Assembly (NCBI GenBank): GCA_905250025.1
Contig: CAJNOJ010000393.1
Location: 1 to 64,000, forward strand
Length of the DNA stretch: 64,000 nucleotides
Direction of reading: 5' to 3'
From: Adineta ricciae
Taxonomy: Eukaryota > Rotifera > Eurotatoria > Adinetida > Adinetidae
Positions 1-10,877 of this stretch are shown here, in pieces; position 1 is the first letter of the stretch; each line of letters opens with the position of its first letter. The notes beneath the pieces are model-generated. The model was not told where the DNA came from and did not search any database. It worked only from the letters and a program-made list of their open reading frames with translations. A program made the position numbers and the translations under genes.

Positions 1-1552
1 AAATTCTATAAAACTGAACTTCGAAATACGATTGTTCATTATCAAACCAAAATTCTACGACGTTTTTATCAAACAAGTAACGCTCGTCAACAGACTCGCT
101 CAGCTCTTTCTCGTATAAGGAGTGCTTTCAGATATTACATTTCTAATGCCTTATCGCGTATATAACTTTATTCTGTAAAAAACTTTAAAAAGCTAACGTT
201 AGATTCGTATCTCCATACCTCGAAAACCCTATGGTCAACTTTTAGAAAAACAACAGTTTTTTTCATAAGAAGTGGTCCTCTCTTGAAAAAAAGTGACCCA
301 TAAAAAAGTTTAAACAACTAATACTAGATTCCTGTTTCCCAACCCAAAAAGTGTTTTGGTCAAATGTGTAAAAAACAGTCCTTTCCCTAAAAAAGACTTT
401 TTCGTAAAAAATGGTCTTTTCTCCAAAAAACATTTTTTAAAAGAATTTTTTAAAAGTAACATCAGATTCGAAATTCTCGCAACGAAATATCCCTAGAAAT
501 GTGTTTTTAGAAAAAATGATTTTTGATGTTTCTTTGAACCTGCGGACATACAAGTAAAGAAGCAAACAATTTATGTTTCTAAGACTCTTCTCTACGAGAA
601 AGAGAATAGTAAAAAAACCTTCAACAATGGTCTCAAATTAATTTCAAACAAGATACTTTATTATGTACGATTGATATTGCTAACCTCTATACAATGATCT
701 CACAAATCGAAGGTCTATCAGTTGAAGTTATTATTCGTTTAGCAAGATTTTTTATTAAGAATAAATATTTTGAATATAATGGTCAATATTATCATCAAAT
801 AAGAGGAGGAGGAGGAGCAATGGGTTCTCCTCTTACTTTAACTATAGCCAACTGTTATGTGTTTTTCTTTGAACAGAAAATTATTCGTCAAATCCATAAT
901 AGTTTCGGTTTATATTATCGTTTTATTGATGATGTTTTTATCATTATCAATTGGCCAGAACGTCATTTTAAGAAACAATTTGATCAATTGAATACGTTTG
1001 ATTCCAATATTAAATTATTAGCTAATATTAATTTATAAGCTGATTTCGTGGATCTGCATTTGGAAAATGAAGATGGACAACTATTTACTTCTGTATATTA
1101 TAAATCATCTTATGAACCATACTATTTACCATTCAACAGCATTGATCCGTTACATATGAAAAAGAACATACCTTTCATGGTGTTACTTCGTGCGCTTCGG
1201 TATTGCTCAACTTTCCAATCATATGAAAAGGAACGTGATCATCTAAAAATGGCTCTCTTATTAAATTAATATCCAAGTAAATTTATTGATCAACAACTTA
1301 ATCATTTATTTACAAAATTCAATACTGATCAACCATTAACTTCAATTAATTATTATACTACTCGTCAGAAACTTAGTTATGTTCATTCATTTCACTTATT
1401 GTTCAAGTATGAGGAGTTTTTCTCAGAAATTTCATAATCTATGGCTTAAGTATTTTTCTAAATCTTCAATAAATGACATCACACCAATTCTGGACACCCG
1501 CAACATCGATAATCTTCAATGTCGACATGTCAATACTCGAAATTCATTATAA
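1..1552 (+). mobile_element. Penelope-like retroelement fragment (reverse transcriptase), broken
   Basis: Reverse-transcriptase signatures lie in order on the + strand from about 640 to 1550. They are an Asp-bearing motif A (IDIANLYT), motif B (AMGSPLT), the catalytic YRFIDDVF box, the downstream YLPFNSIDPLHMKK segment typical of Penelope-like elements, and a C-terminal DTRNIDNLQ stretch. No GIY-YIG endonuclease follows, which is how the bdelloid Athena-type (endonuclease-less, telomere-associated) elements are built; the Athena assignment is inference. The first 170 bases also read as a basic, element-like peptide. Bases 180-500 hold three imperfect repeats spaced about 125-140 bp, each with a TTAGATTC-like core. 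The element is broken, with at least two or three interruptions, and its 5' end lies outside the window. Confidence 0.8.
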
Positions 1553-2253
1553 AAAGGTTTGTGATAAACATTTATTTCTCGATGTTCATTTCTTCACCTA
1601 TCTATTTATCTATTCATATATTACTTAATCGTTTTCTATTTTGGTTGTTGTTACCATATCTATTATTCATTTCTGTATTTTCTCATTTTTTTATTTCTGC
1701 TTTCATAAAATATGCAAAGTCCTGATGAGTGTTTCTTATTTTTAAATAAAATACACGAAACGCGTCGACAAAGCAATATTCTGCATTTATTATTAATTGA
1801 AAACATCTTATTATTTCAAATACTTTAAATTAGAAAAGATCGATTGCTGAAGAAGCAAGAGTTGACATTAGCAAATTAATTCATATAATCGTTGTATAGG
1901 TTAATTTGTTTTACATCTGATTTACCCTTGTGAACTATAGATTTCTTTGCTAACTTTCAATTTTGAGAATAAACTTTGGAAGTTCTTGTTAAAAAAACTT
2001 TTAATTTTGTTTTCATATTCTTATGCATAGTTTTCAAAAAAGCTACCTGAAGGCTAGACCCTTGAGAAAGGTCGCAACTATAGTAGTAGCTATCTATCTT
2101 TTTAATTCACACCCTTTATAGATTAACTACGTTTCATCATACATTAGTTTTAACCTTTGAAATTTTATCTTGTCGATAGTCTTTTTTGACTATTATATTG
2201 ATAACTCTTTCAATAGTAAGGTTTATCAACTAATTTAATGTGGTTACGGATTC
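1553..2253. other. AT-rich intergenic stretch
   Basis: No coding frame or repeat that I can support. The sequence is AT-rich, with stop codons in all frames. Confidence 0.5.
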
Positions 2254-2507
2254 TTAACCCATTCGGGACGGGCGGCCACTATAATGGCCACTGACTTGAG
2301 ATCATTCCAATCGTTAACTGTATATTATTTTTCTATTATTCTAGCTGATATTCCTCTAGTCTTCGATACCACTAATGAGCTTATGTGCCGTATTAGTCTC
2401 TCGACAGATGAAAATAATGAACTAAAAATGAAAATCTAGCGACTTTGATTAGTATCGTGTTTCGTTATTTGGTCTGTTAAAAAAGAACCCCGTCCCGAAA
2501 AGATTAA
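2254..2507. mobile_element. possible piggyBac-type MITE with TTAA ends
   Basis: The stretch starts and ends with TTAA, the piggyBac target site. Its inverted ends share a CGGGACGGG core (TTAACCCATTCGGGACGGG on the left; TTAATCTTTTCGGGACGGG when the right end is read in reverse). Just inside the left end is a GGCC..GGCC palindrome. There is no coding capacity in 254 bp, so it would be non-autonomous. The family is inferred from the target site and end structure only. Confidence 0.55.
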
Positions 2508-2707
2508 CATACCTGTCGAGTCCCTTTAGCAAGGACGAAACATGTCGTATGATACTTTGAATCTATTTTTCTACAAACACATCCTCATACCCTAACAATT
2601 GCATATATTCCTACCACAGTGCCTCTTAGTTGTCCAACTACGCAGATTATGTAAGCTTATCTGTGATCTCCGGATAATTCGGATAGCTTACGCAGTGTAA
2701 AACTATC

Positions 2708-2857
2708 TGATGATTCCTTTAGCAGGGATGAAATCGCGATAATGGCGTGCTTTGACTCACCCTCCTCACCCACCCCTCAAGATCTGATGATCTTCTTAGC
2801 AGAAGTGAAATCTGGATTATGGCAGCTAGTCTCACCCTACCCTCACCCTCACACCCA
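2708..2857. repeat. 75-bp tandem repeat, two diverged units ending in C-rich tracts
   Basis: Units at about 2708 and 2783 share CTGATGAT, TTAGCAG, TGAAATC and ATTATGGC/ATAATGGC, and each ends in a run of CACCC/CACACCC. A weaker third relative (CTTTAGCAAGGACGAAA) lies at about 2522, inside the right flank of the preceding MITE. Further C-rich sequence lies at 3054-3078. Confidence 0.6.
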
Positions 2858-2959
2858 TCAGCGCAATTCATTAGAAATGCGCGAGAAATCATGGAATTCT
2901 GCACGAACAACGCAAGAGCGAACATCCAAGGAGAGAAGAACAGCAGCAGTAGCGAGAGA

Positions 2960-2963
2960 TCAC

Positions 2964-3002
<39 letters not shown>
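2960..3002. repeat. (GA)n microsatellite
   Basis: An uninterrupted GA dinucleotide run lies next to a C-rich tract. It explains the Arg/Glu- and Leu/Ser-repeat open frames that cross this spot on both strands; none of them looks like a gene. Confidence 0.9.
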
Positions 3003-3003
<1 letters not shown>

Positions 3004-3373
3004 AAGAGAATTGGTACACACATGGTGCATTTACGCCCTTAGTCGTCAACATACCACCCTCACCCACACTCACACCCTGGTTTCAGAGGATACCGATTTG
3101 GATATGCATAGTTGGTTTAGAAGACTTGTAGCAGACATCAAATACTAGAATCAATTGAACATGAGATTGCCATGAAAATCTTTGTGAGATCGCAACGTGT
3201 TTGCCTAGTACTTTAAATGGGGCAAAATTGAGTTTAAATCACGGCTCATCTGTGAATACGAGAGTCAATTATGTGCACCTACACTCTCACTCCTCTATTT
3301 GAAAAAATCATAGAAAAATCATTGTGACAATAAGAAAAGTTATAAAGTTTTGTGCGGCTGAAAAACTTTCCTT

Positions 3374-4610
3374 CTAATTGTATTCGTTTTCCTCCGTTTC
3401 TTCTTGGTAAGTTGCCTCTGATTCTTCCGTTTCTCCGTCCACAATTTTCAGATCATCAATATCGTATTCTTCTTCATTGTCACAATCTTCCAGATAATTC
3501 GTTTCGTCTTCGTCAAACCAACCATCTTTGTCGACAGGTTTTGAATCCAGATCGTCTAAATCTTCCAAATTGGCGACAGCATATATTTCGTAGCATAGGT
3601 CCTGGTTGAGCATATATTTACATGGAATATAACAATATCCATTGTCACCCTATCGTTACATGAAAAGTGAATCTTTCTGATTATAGAATCATATTTACCC
3701 ATTCTGGTCCCCATGAATTTCGAACAATGAATGTCTTGTATATTTCACTATAACCAACAGCTAGCATTGCATGTCTAAAATGTTCAGTTTTAGAAAACAG
3801 TTTCTTTCACTTTGCGCATGGAGAATACAATCAAATTCTCACCCATTCTTTGGTTGAGGTTTATTCTCAGGTGGTGTTTGTATACATCCCTTATTCTTTC
3901 CTTGTGCCTGAAATTCACGTTGATTGATACTCAAACCAAATACAAATGGAATATGCTGCGCAAGACATGCTTTCATTTCATGCAAGTTGTGTCCAATTTC
4001 CATCGAACCAGTGATTAGTAAATTTGCTGCGTTCTCAACAGCATCGTCGCTGGGGCATGTATCTTTTCGATGTTCTCTATAAGACCATATTTTTTCAAGA
4101 CAACTGTCACATTCTTTCAATGCTTCTAGAGCATATGTAATAGAACAACCTTTATCTCGTACGTGTCCATTATAATTTGGATCTTTGACACGAGCATTGT
4201 AATAAATAAATAATCGGCTAATATCAATTTCTTTGCCGTAAGTTCTTTTCAATAGATATTCGTAAGCACCTTAAATTCAACTTTAATTAATCTGTTGCAA
4301 AGAAAGTTCTACTTACCAGCAAAAGCATTCGCTACGCTAAAATCAACGAAATTTCACATATTTTATCTGATGAAATATCTCACGTAAGATTCTTTACATA
4401 CCAACTTTTAATAAATTCTTGCTGTTCCACGGGCGTCATTCCTTCACGAAGATCAACTTTAAATGGAAGTTCAGATTCACCGAAACGAATATGATCGGAA
4501 AACTTTTGTTTTAATCTTGGATCTGAAGGAGGACTTTCCGCCTTTGGGCAACCATTAATAGCATATTTTTTGTTGGTTTTTCGATCAATTAAATAGCCTG
4601 AGGTTGGCAT
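3374..4610 (-). CDS. papain-like cysteine peptidase (C1 family), five exons, apparently intact
   Basis: Exons on the minus strand are 4610-4402, 4336-4317, 4269-3843, 3774-3699 and 3649-3374. All junctions are GT/AG and in phase, giving 335 residues. It is predicted to hydrolyse peptides by the papain mechanism. Cys70 sits in IKSCVANAFAG, the oxyanion Gln64 is six residues before it, His220 is in GHAMLAVGY and Asn238 is in VRNSWGPEWG. A WGDNGYCYIP block closes the catalytic domain. The Cys70 codon is split across an intron, and most of the motif lies in a 20-nt micro-exon. The protein has no signal peptide and no long propeptide (the conserved VDLREGMTPVEQ segment comes early), so a cytosolic site is likely. 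This resembles the C1-like peptidases of bacteria and large viruses more than secreted cathepsins. The last 55 residues are very acidic (Asp/Glu). Confidence 0.9.
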
Positions 4611-5878
4611 TGATCAACTTCGTACGATTTTACACGAGAAGAATATGTGTTGTTGTTGTTTCTGTTCAGAAGTTGATTTGTAACCTAGGTGATGGTTTGT
4701 GTCTCGTTTCTTTCTATTTATATAGGCATGTCGTTTGTTGATTGTGTTGGTACATTGTTTCGCCAGTAAGAAGCATAATTTATGCAGAAAGAAAAACAGT
4801 TATGCCCCAGGTCGTCAAATCCGAGACTCGGATCCGATTGGATCCAATATAGGATTTTTTCAGATCCTACAGGAATTCGACGAATCCGATAAAATCCTGG
4901 TGACGGAATCGCATTGGATTTCGACGATCTCGGATCCGATCGGATCCAGCATCGGATTTGTTGACCTGGGCTGACATATAGCTCGGCTGAGAGTATTCCT
5001 GAGACTATGTATAACAAAATCTATTCCTAAATTGGCATGGGTGAATAGGCATAGCTAAATCTATCACTATCTATTCCTAAGTATGTGTAGGAGTGTATTA
5101 GAAATTCGTCACTTATATTATAAGTCGAATTAGGCAGTTACTCAGATAGACTTTCTTTTCGAAATTTGGTCACACATGATTTATAACTTTCTTTTTCATA
5201 TGTAATGAATTTGATAAAGGAAAAACACATTGATGATTAATAACTATGATTATTAAATTTCCATCTGATCTAACGACAAGTTGACTCTAGAATCTTTGAT
5301 TTTATGAGAAAAAGTTTATATAAAAACGAAAGAGCCTGTTACAAAATAATATTCAGTAATGATTATTTTTGAAAAGCTACTCAGTAGTTTTACTTCATAT
5401 TTCATTATTGCCATTATAGTTAGTTCTTTTGTAATGTTTCATTATTATGTACTGAAAATAGAAAAGGTCTTCAATACGACAGTATTAATAATAACATTTA
5501 TCTCTATTTTAGTCTAATTGTTCCTCGACTAAAAGAAGGGTTTTGACGAAGAAACGTAGGGTCAAAAGTCGAACTCAAAAGTATTTTTATATTCCAACAA
5601 TATCCCATAAAATATACTAGCGAGAATCCTATGTTCCCGTCCCACATCCTCTCTCTGATTTATAAGGCGTTCTGTATGTTGGATTCGATTCTCTGTATTA
5701 GGGAACGAGATTTACACAATGGAATAAATTGAGTATATAATTTATTTAAGTTGCTGAAAAAAAAGAATATTTTTATTGCTTAAATGAATTCATGAGAAAA
5801 AAAAACTATTTAAAACCGGACAAATTTTGAAGGTTTATAGTGAAATTATTTGTTTGATCATTAAGAATGGTTTTGACG
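4611..5878. other. intergenic stretch with one fold-back element
   Basis: Apart from the inverted-repeat element at 4804-4971 I see no gene or ordered structure; it is AT-rich with frequent stops. It probably holds the promoter of the peptidase gene, read leftward from 4610. Confidence 0.5.
4804..4971. repeat. 168-bp fold-back element (inverted repeat)
   Basis: The left end GCCCCAGGTCGTCAAATCC matches the reversed right end GCCCAGGTCAACAAATCC. The arms also carry GGATCCGATTGGATCC-like sequence, so the whole segment can fold on itself around about 4885. It has no coding capacity. Target-site duplication is unclear. It is probably a small non-autonomous DNA transposon. Confidence 0.65.
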
Positions 5879-6943
5879 CTAAACTTTTGATAAGAAAAGA
5901 TATTTTGAAGTATCATTTGATAATATATCGTATTTATGCATATTAAATAAAATCATTAAGAATATTTGATATATATGTTGATACTTTGTAAAATTTAATA
6001 ATAATCCAATGAATACGAATATTGTGAAATCTATATTAATTAAAAATATATCCCATATTTGTATAAATGAATAAAATGTAGCTACATAAGAAGACATATA
6101 AATCATGAATGATAATTTTGGTCCCATATAACCTTTAAATTTTAACGTATGAAGAAAAATAGATATTGTAGTTGCAAACGCACTAAATAGAAGTAATGAA
6201 TAAATATGATAAATTTGTTCGTCATTTGCACGGTTAAAAAAACGGATATAATTTAAAAAGAATCCAATATAATGTTTAGCCCATAAATAAAATAATTTTG
6301 TTATATGCGTAACAATAAAAAAAAAATTTTTGTTTTCTTTTGTTCTGGTCTTATCTGAATTATATAGTGAATCCCGAAAACGTGTTTTTGGCCATAATTG
6401 TCTTAATATATACGGTAAAAATACAAATACATTATCAATTATAATTGTTGAATTAAATAATGAATAGAATTGATCCGAATAATATAACCATTGAAATAAT
6501 AAAATAAGAGCAAAGAATGAATTTTCAACAATGAAGGAATATGACAATGTACCGCGGTCAGAAAAATAGCCACCATCAACTTTAGTACGTGATAAAAACG
6601 TGAAAGTATATATAGCTATTACTGATTGAATTAAGCCAGTTAATGGCAATGACCAAATAAATACTGACGATTTAAATGAATTATAATCGTTGAAATATAA
6701 ATAAAATGCTAAAGCATATTGAATTAAATATAATAGACCCATTAAACGATGGAGGATGAATTTACGTTGAAAAAAAACATGAAAAAACATTTTGATAAAA
6801 TAAATCATTTTAGCGAATATAATATCTATTATTTTAGGAGCATATGAACTATTTGTAATTGAAATAGGTGCTTTAACCATGTTCGTATAAGATAAATCTG
6901 GAACCGTAGGTGCAATATTTTCATCGGAGGGATTCGGAGACAT
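5879..6943 (-). CDS. multi-pass membrane protein, family not recognised
   Basis: A single-exon open frame of 354 residues starting at an ATG complementary to 6941-6943. After a polar N-terminus of about 45 residues there are roughly eight hydrophobic segments rich in Phe, Ile and Tyr, separated by short basic loops (for example around KTRFRDSLYNSDKTRTKENK). The C-terminus is short and polar. No pore, transporter or enzyme motif is visible. It reads as an integral membrane protein of unknown function with strongly AT-biased codons, and the lack of interruptions over 354 codons supports a real gene. Confidence 0.7.
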   Translation of the reverse strand: MSPNPSDENIAPTVPDLSYTNMVKAPISITNSSYAPKIIDIIFAKMIYFIKMFFHVFFQRKFILHRLMGLLYLIQYALAFYLYFNDYNSFKSSVFIWSLPLTGLIQSVIAIYTFTFLSRTKVDGGYFSDRGTLSYSFIVENSFFALILLFQWLYYSDQFYSLFNSTIIIDNVFVFLPYILRQLWPKTRFRDSLYNSDKTRTKENKNFFFIVTHITKLFYLWAKHYIGFFLNYIRFFNRANDEQIYHIYSLLLFSAFATTISIFLHTLKFKGYMGPKLSFMIYMSSYVATFYSFIQIWDIFLINIDFTIFVFIGLLLNFTKYQHIYQIFLMILFNMHKYDILSNDTSKYLFLSKV

Positions 6944-7446
6944 TATTCTTGTGTTGTAGCAGTTGAATGAAACAATAAAGAAATAGAATATATATGTTAT
7001 ATCATGGAGGGCTATGATGATATCACTCTATTTTTTCTCAATGTTCCCTTATCTATATCACTTTCTTAAATACCTTTACTTGCGATTTACCTTTGCCCAT
7101 CATCACGCTGAGAGCATATTCTTCTGTATTTAAAATTAAACTTTGAATAAATACAAAGCTGTGACTACTTCAAAAACTATTAGGTTATAGGGCTTGCAAA
7201 ATGAGGCTTTCTATAATACGAAAATAGTCAATTAGTGTTCGTTACAGTACACACTAACGATTGAAATGAAATATACGGCATATATAATGTTTCAATTTCT
7301 GTTATATTTTCTTGCTCATTTTTATTCGTGTTTTCTTTTCTTCTAGTTTTCGGCTTTATTAGTCAACGCACTCAAGAAGATTTTTTTGGTATACATACTA
7401 TGCTTTTACCTCAACAATATTGATAATCTTAAGATACAGAAAGTAT

Positions 7447-7917
7447 TGAAAAAGCTTGTCAGCGCAGCCCCTTTGGGGCTAAAATCTGGAACTCACACCC
7501 CAGTCAGACAAAAATTTGGAAAAACGTGTTTAAACACACAAACGAGAACCGCGATTGTGAGCTATTCACGTTCAGTTAAAACACGTTCGAACACGCGTTT
7601 ACTGGGGCCTTTTCCAACTTTCTCAGCGTGTAAACATTAGAACTTTCCTTTTTCCAACGTAGAAACAGCTTGTTTTAGAATTATACATTAAAAGACCGTT
7701 TCTACGTTGGAAAAAGGAAAGTTCTGATGTTTACACGCTGAGAAAGTTGGAAAAAATCCCAGTAAACGCGTGTTCGAACGTGTTTTAACTGAACGTTAAT
7801 GGTTCACAATCGCGGTTCTTTTCTGTGTGTTTAAACACGTTTTTCCAAATTTTTGTCTGACTGGGATGTGAGTTCCACATTTTAGCCCCAAAGGGGCTGC
7901 GCTGACAAGCTTTTTCA
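7447..7917. mobile_element. 471-bp long-inverted-repeat (fold-back) element, copy A
   Basis: The two arms (about 7447-7666 and 7698-7917) are near-perfect reverse complements around a 31-bp centre. The ends read TGAAAAAGCTTGTCAGCGC on both sides. The arms carry a short inner palindrome (AGCCCC..GGGGCT) and several versions of GTGTTTAAACACG. It has no coding frame of its own. A shortened relative lies at 12129-12278. I could not find a convincing target-site duplication (tested at 9 bp: no match). Confidence 0.85.
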
Positions 7918-9819
7918 GTGATATTTATGAATTAAGAAAAATATTGTTTGGCATATAACAAAAGAAATGGTTCGTATAGAAAAGTTTTTAGTGGAATGTG
8001 AATTTGAAAGGTAGAAGATTGTTTACTCTCGGGCGATTCCTACAAATAATTTCTCTGAGAATTTTCCCGTCAATTTCTGTCGACGTTTTCTTCTCCTCGG
8101 CATTATTTACTCGTTTTAACTCTGTGCTTGTTCTTCCTTGTTTGAGTGAAGATTTTCTGATAAATTGCTACTGTTTTTAAATGCCGACAGGTTCATTTTG
8201 TCTCAACACATTCTCATTAACGATTAACTTTTAAAAACATCTCTACAAAACGATGATATCTAAATGGCTATTGCTGACTAAACAGCAAAAACATATGGCT
8301 CGTGATAAATTGGGAATAAAGCTGTAAGATCGATGGCACCACATTGACTTCATTAGTGGTAAAAACATACATTTTCGGACAATGATTCAGCCACGAAATA
8401 ATCGTAAAAGTGTCACGTGTAAAAAATACGTTGGTGCAAACAAAGAAAAATTTATTTTCTTTCTATGTTTCATACCATTTGATAGGACTTCAAAAACTAA
8501 CCACGAATGCCACCTTTCTGGTCCACACAAAACTTTTTCCGAGTCGAAAAACTCGAATTACTTAGGAAAAATAGTCTTTCAAGAGAAGTGGATCCTTTCA
8601 TTCAAATTCAACAGTCTTCGGTTCTATTAGACACTCTCTATTCTTAAAACGAACAACGTCATTAGATCGAGTACAAACTGACAGTTCAGTTAACGGGGAT
8701 AATTCAACATCAATTGATTTGAATAGGTTGAGATCGATTTTATAACTCTATCTAGTTGAGATTGTTGGAGATAGTTAGTAGCAAAACTCACCCTCACACC
8801 CAGATCCTAATCCTCATATTCTTAATTGAAACACATTATTTCAAGATTGTCAATCTTGAAAATATAAGCGGGTCAGTTACAAAGAAATGTTCTGCTGTCA
8901 TTGGAAAAAGATAAGTCATAGCGTAGTTTATGTATTTGATTAAAATGTATAGGAAAGACATTTGAAGAAGAATTATCTGGATTCAATATTATCTGGTGAA
9001 CAAATTTCTATAGATAACGAACAATTCAAATGGTTTGTATATCATTTTATGAGAATACTTCTAACATCATCGATAGTTTTTACGTTTTCAATTTTATCTT
9101 TATTCATATTTCTTAACTACCAATGAAAAACTCCACCAAATATACATTTCAACAGGTATAATATGAAACATTTGAGAGGCTTAAATAAAACGATTTTATT
9201 CGTGAGTCGTATGGCCAAGTAAAATCTCTCGGAGCTGCACAAGTTTACGTTCTATTGACATTAAATTTATGTTCATAAGAAAAATTCAGTTTTCAAAAAA
9301 ATGATTTAATCTATTTCAATCTGCGATGCCTAGGTCAGGCGGGTCTCACTCTGAATGTTGGAATAAACATTTTCTCCTCGAAAAGATGTGTTTGAAAATT
9401 TCCACCTAACACCGCTCATTTTCGTACTGAGCTCACTATAAAACCCATATCTTCCCTTACAGGCCCTATGCTGCAATAGTTATTTTGCCTCTATCTCACA
9501 AATTTCGTTCGGACCTAAGACAACTGAAAATCTAGAGATTGAAGCTGCTAATCTAGTCGCTATTGTTCACCTACATTCTCAGCTTTATCTTATAGATCAC
9601 CACGTTTTTATTTAGTCCACCGCAATATTAAGAAAAAGAATATATTTCAACAGAATCAAAGTTACATCATTTTTCATACGATATTGACTACTTTTTAAGG
9701 GGAAATTTTTATTTTTAATATGAAAATTTTGATATATTAAATAGAATGAGAATTATGGCAATAATATTAATAGTTCGAATGAAGCTTTTGAAGAATTTCA
9801 ATCGCGTTTTAGTCCGGAA
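7918..9819. other. intergenic stretch, no gene seen
   Basis: 1.9 kb with no supported gene. The only ordered feature is a short C-rich CACCCTCACACCC tract at 8788-8802. Confidence 0.5.
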
Positions 9820-10438
9820 TTACATCATCATCATAGGAAGAAGCAAAAGAAGAAAAATATTAAAAGTTAATCGAGTACCCATCGATGCTGTTCTGCGAAC
9901 AGCTGTAGTAGTCGAATTTGACGAAGAGGCAGATGTTGTCATCGTCGTTGTTATATTTGTTGTTGCTGTTGTCGTGATCATGTGAGTACTGGCACTGGTA
10001 CTTGAGGTAGTGCTGCTACTGGAAATAGAGGTAGTAGTAATGACAGTTGATGATTGACTTAATAATGTCGTTGCACGGGATGACATTGTATAATTTGATG
10101 GACCATTGTAGTACAGTTTGGAGCAAATGAAGGCTAATTTACGGGACTAAAACAACCTACTAGGTAGGGATAAGTTGACGTTGCGAAATAAGCATACTTT
10201 CCATTTGAATCATGAAATATTCCATTATAAGCATCGAAACCTGATGTCACACGTGTGCCTGCAGACAAATACGGCCGATAGATCAAATGTCCATCTTTGG
10301 TCACACCAATAATCGTTTTTATTTGATAGCTCGAAAATGATGAGACAGAATAATTGGCAACACTTGAACTACATGCAGCTACACTTGCACATGACGAAAC
10401 GTTTCCGGTTGGCGGATTGACTTGACAGCTACTATCGA
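9820..10438 (-). pseudogene. YHYH-like domain protein with Ser/Thr-rich stalk and GPI-type tail, decayed
   Basis: Read leftward, an exon starting near 10438 after a TTTCGATAG acceptor encodes SCQVNPPTGN, then GVTKDGHLIYRPY, FDAYNG, NGKYAYFATSTYPYLVGCF. This is the pattern of YHYH-like domain proteins (a DGxxIYGPY box, then YAY and the terminal GCxxP). The expected continuation (PSFAPNCTT) is present but separated by a TAG near 10134. A frameshift follows before a Ser/Thr-rich stalk and a hydrophobic tail ending in poly-Leu/Met (10086-9820), as in GPI-anchored surface proteins. Upstream exons were not found: the sequence changes character near 10600, where an ART fragment begins. It is therefore a 5'-truncated, interrupted gene. 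YHYH proteins are mainly bacterial and protist, so transfer is possible. Confidence 0.6.
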
Positions 10439-10610
10439 AATTTTAAAAAAGGCAGGTGGAAGAACATTTATAGTTTTTGATTGGAAAGTTATTTCGATCT
10501 GAGGTTTTCCCTATTCAATAGAAGGGAACCGGGGGCACATACCTTTGTGGAAAAATGGTCACTCAAAGTACCTTATCAGGTGAGCTCTCGCCGACGAAGT
10601 TAAGCATGCG

Positions 10611-10877
10611 TTAGCGAAGCTTTTTTAGAACTTTTTTTTGTGATATAGGTGCCTCGACATCCCCANAATGTGTATTTTTTTTACGGTTTTCCATGGCTTC
10701 ATTGACATATTCTTCCACTTTAGGCACGATATGGACGACACCTTTTACTGCATCTTCTAGTGATTTCACAGGCACATGTTCGTACCCGAATATTGGATTG
10801 CCATTTGCTTCTTGAAATTCAGCACAAGTGCTGGTCGCAAAGCGATTGTTAGTTCTCTGCAAATTTTCTTGTGTCAT
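10611..10877 (-). pseudogene. ADP-ribosyltransferase-like N-terminal fragment
   Basis: An 88-residue frame whose middle (GYEHVPVKSLEDAVKGVVHIVPKVEEYV) follows the N-terminal helical segment of the other ART genes here (compare GYENADLVSLQDSIEPIEHLLDNV at 57.7 kb). Only this non-catalytic part is present. No catalytic motif lies nearby, so it is a fragment. One ambiguous base (N) falls inside it. Family assignment comes from within-window comparison. Confidence 0.55.

Noticed and set aside
2719-3148. Three overlapping frames with Leu-Ser or Arg-Glu runs
   Set aside because: They arise from the GA microsatellite and C-rich tracts.
9746-9985. + strand frame rich in Val
   Set aside because: It is the antisense of the Ser/Thr-rich stalk of the YHYH-like pseudogene.
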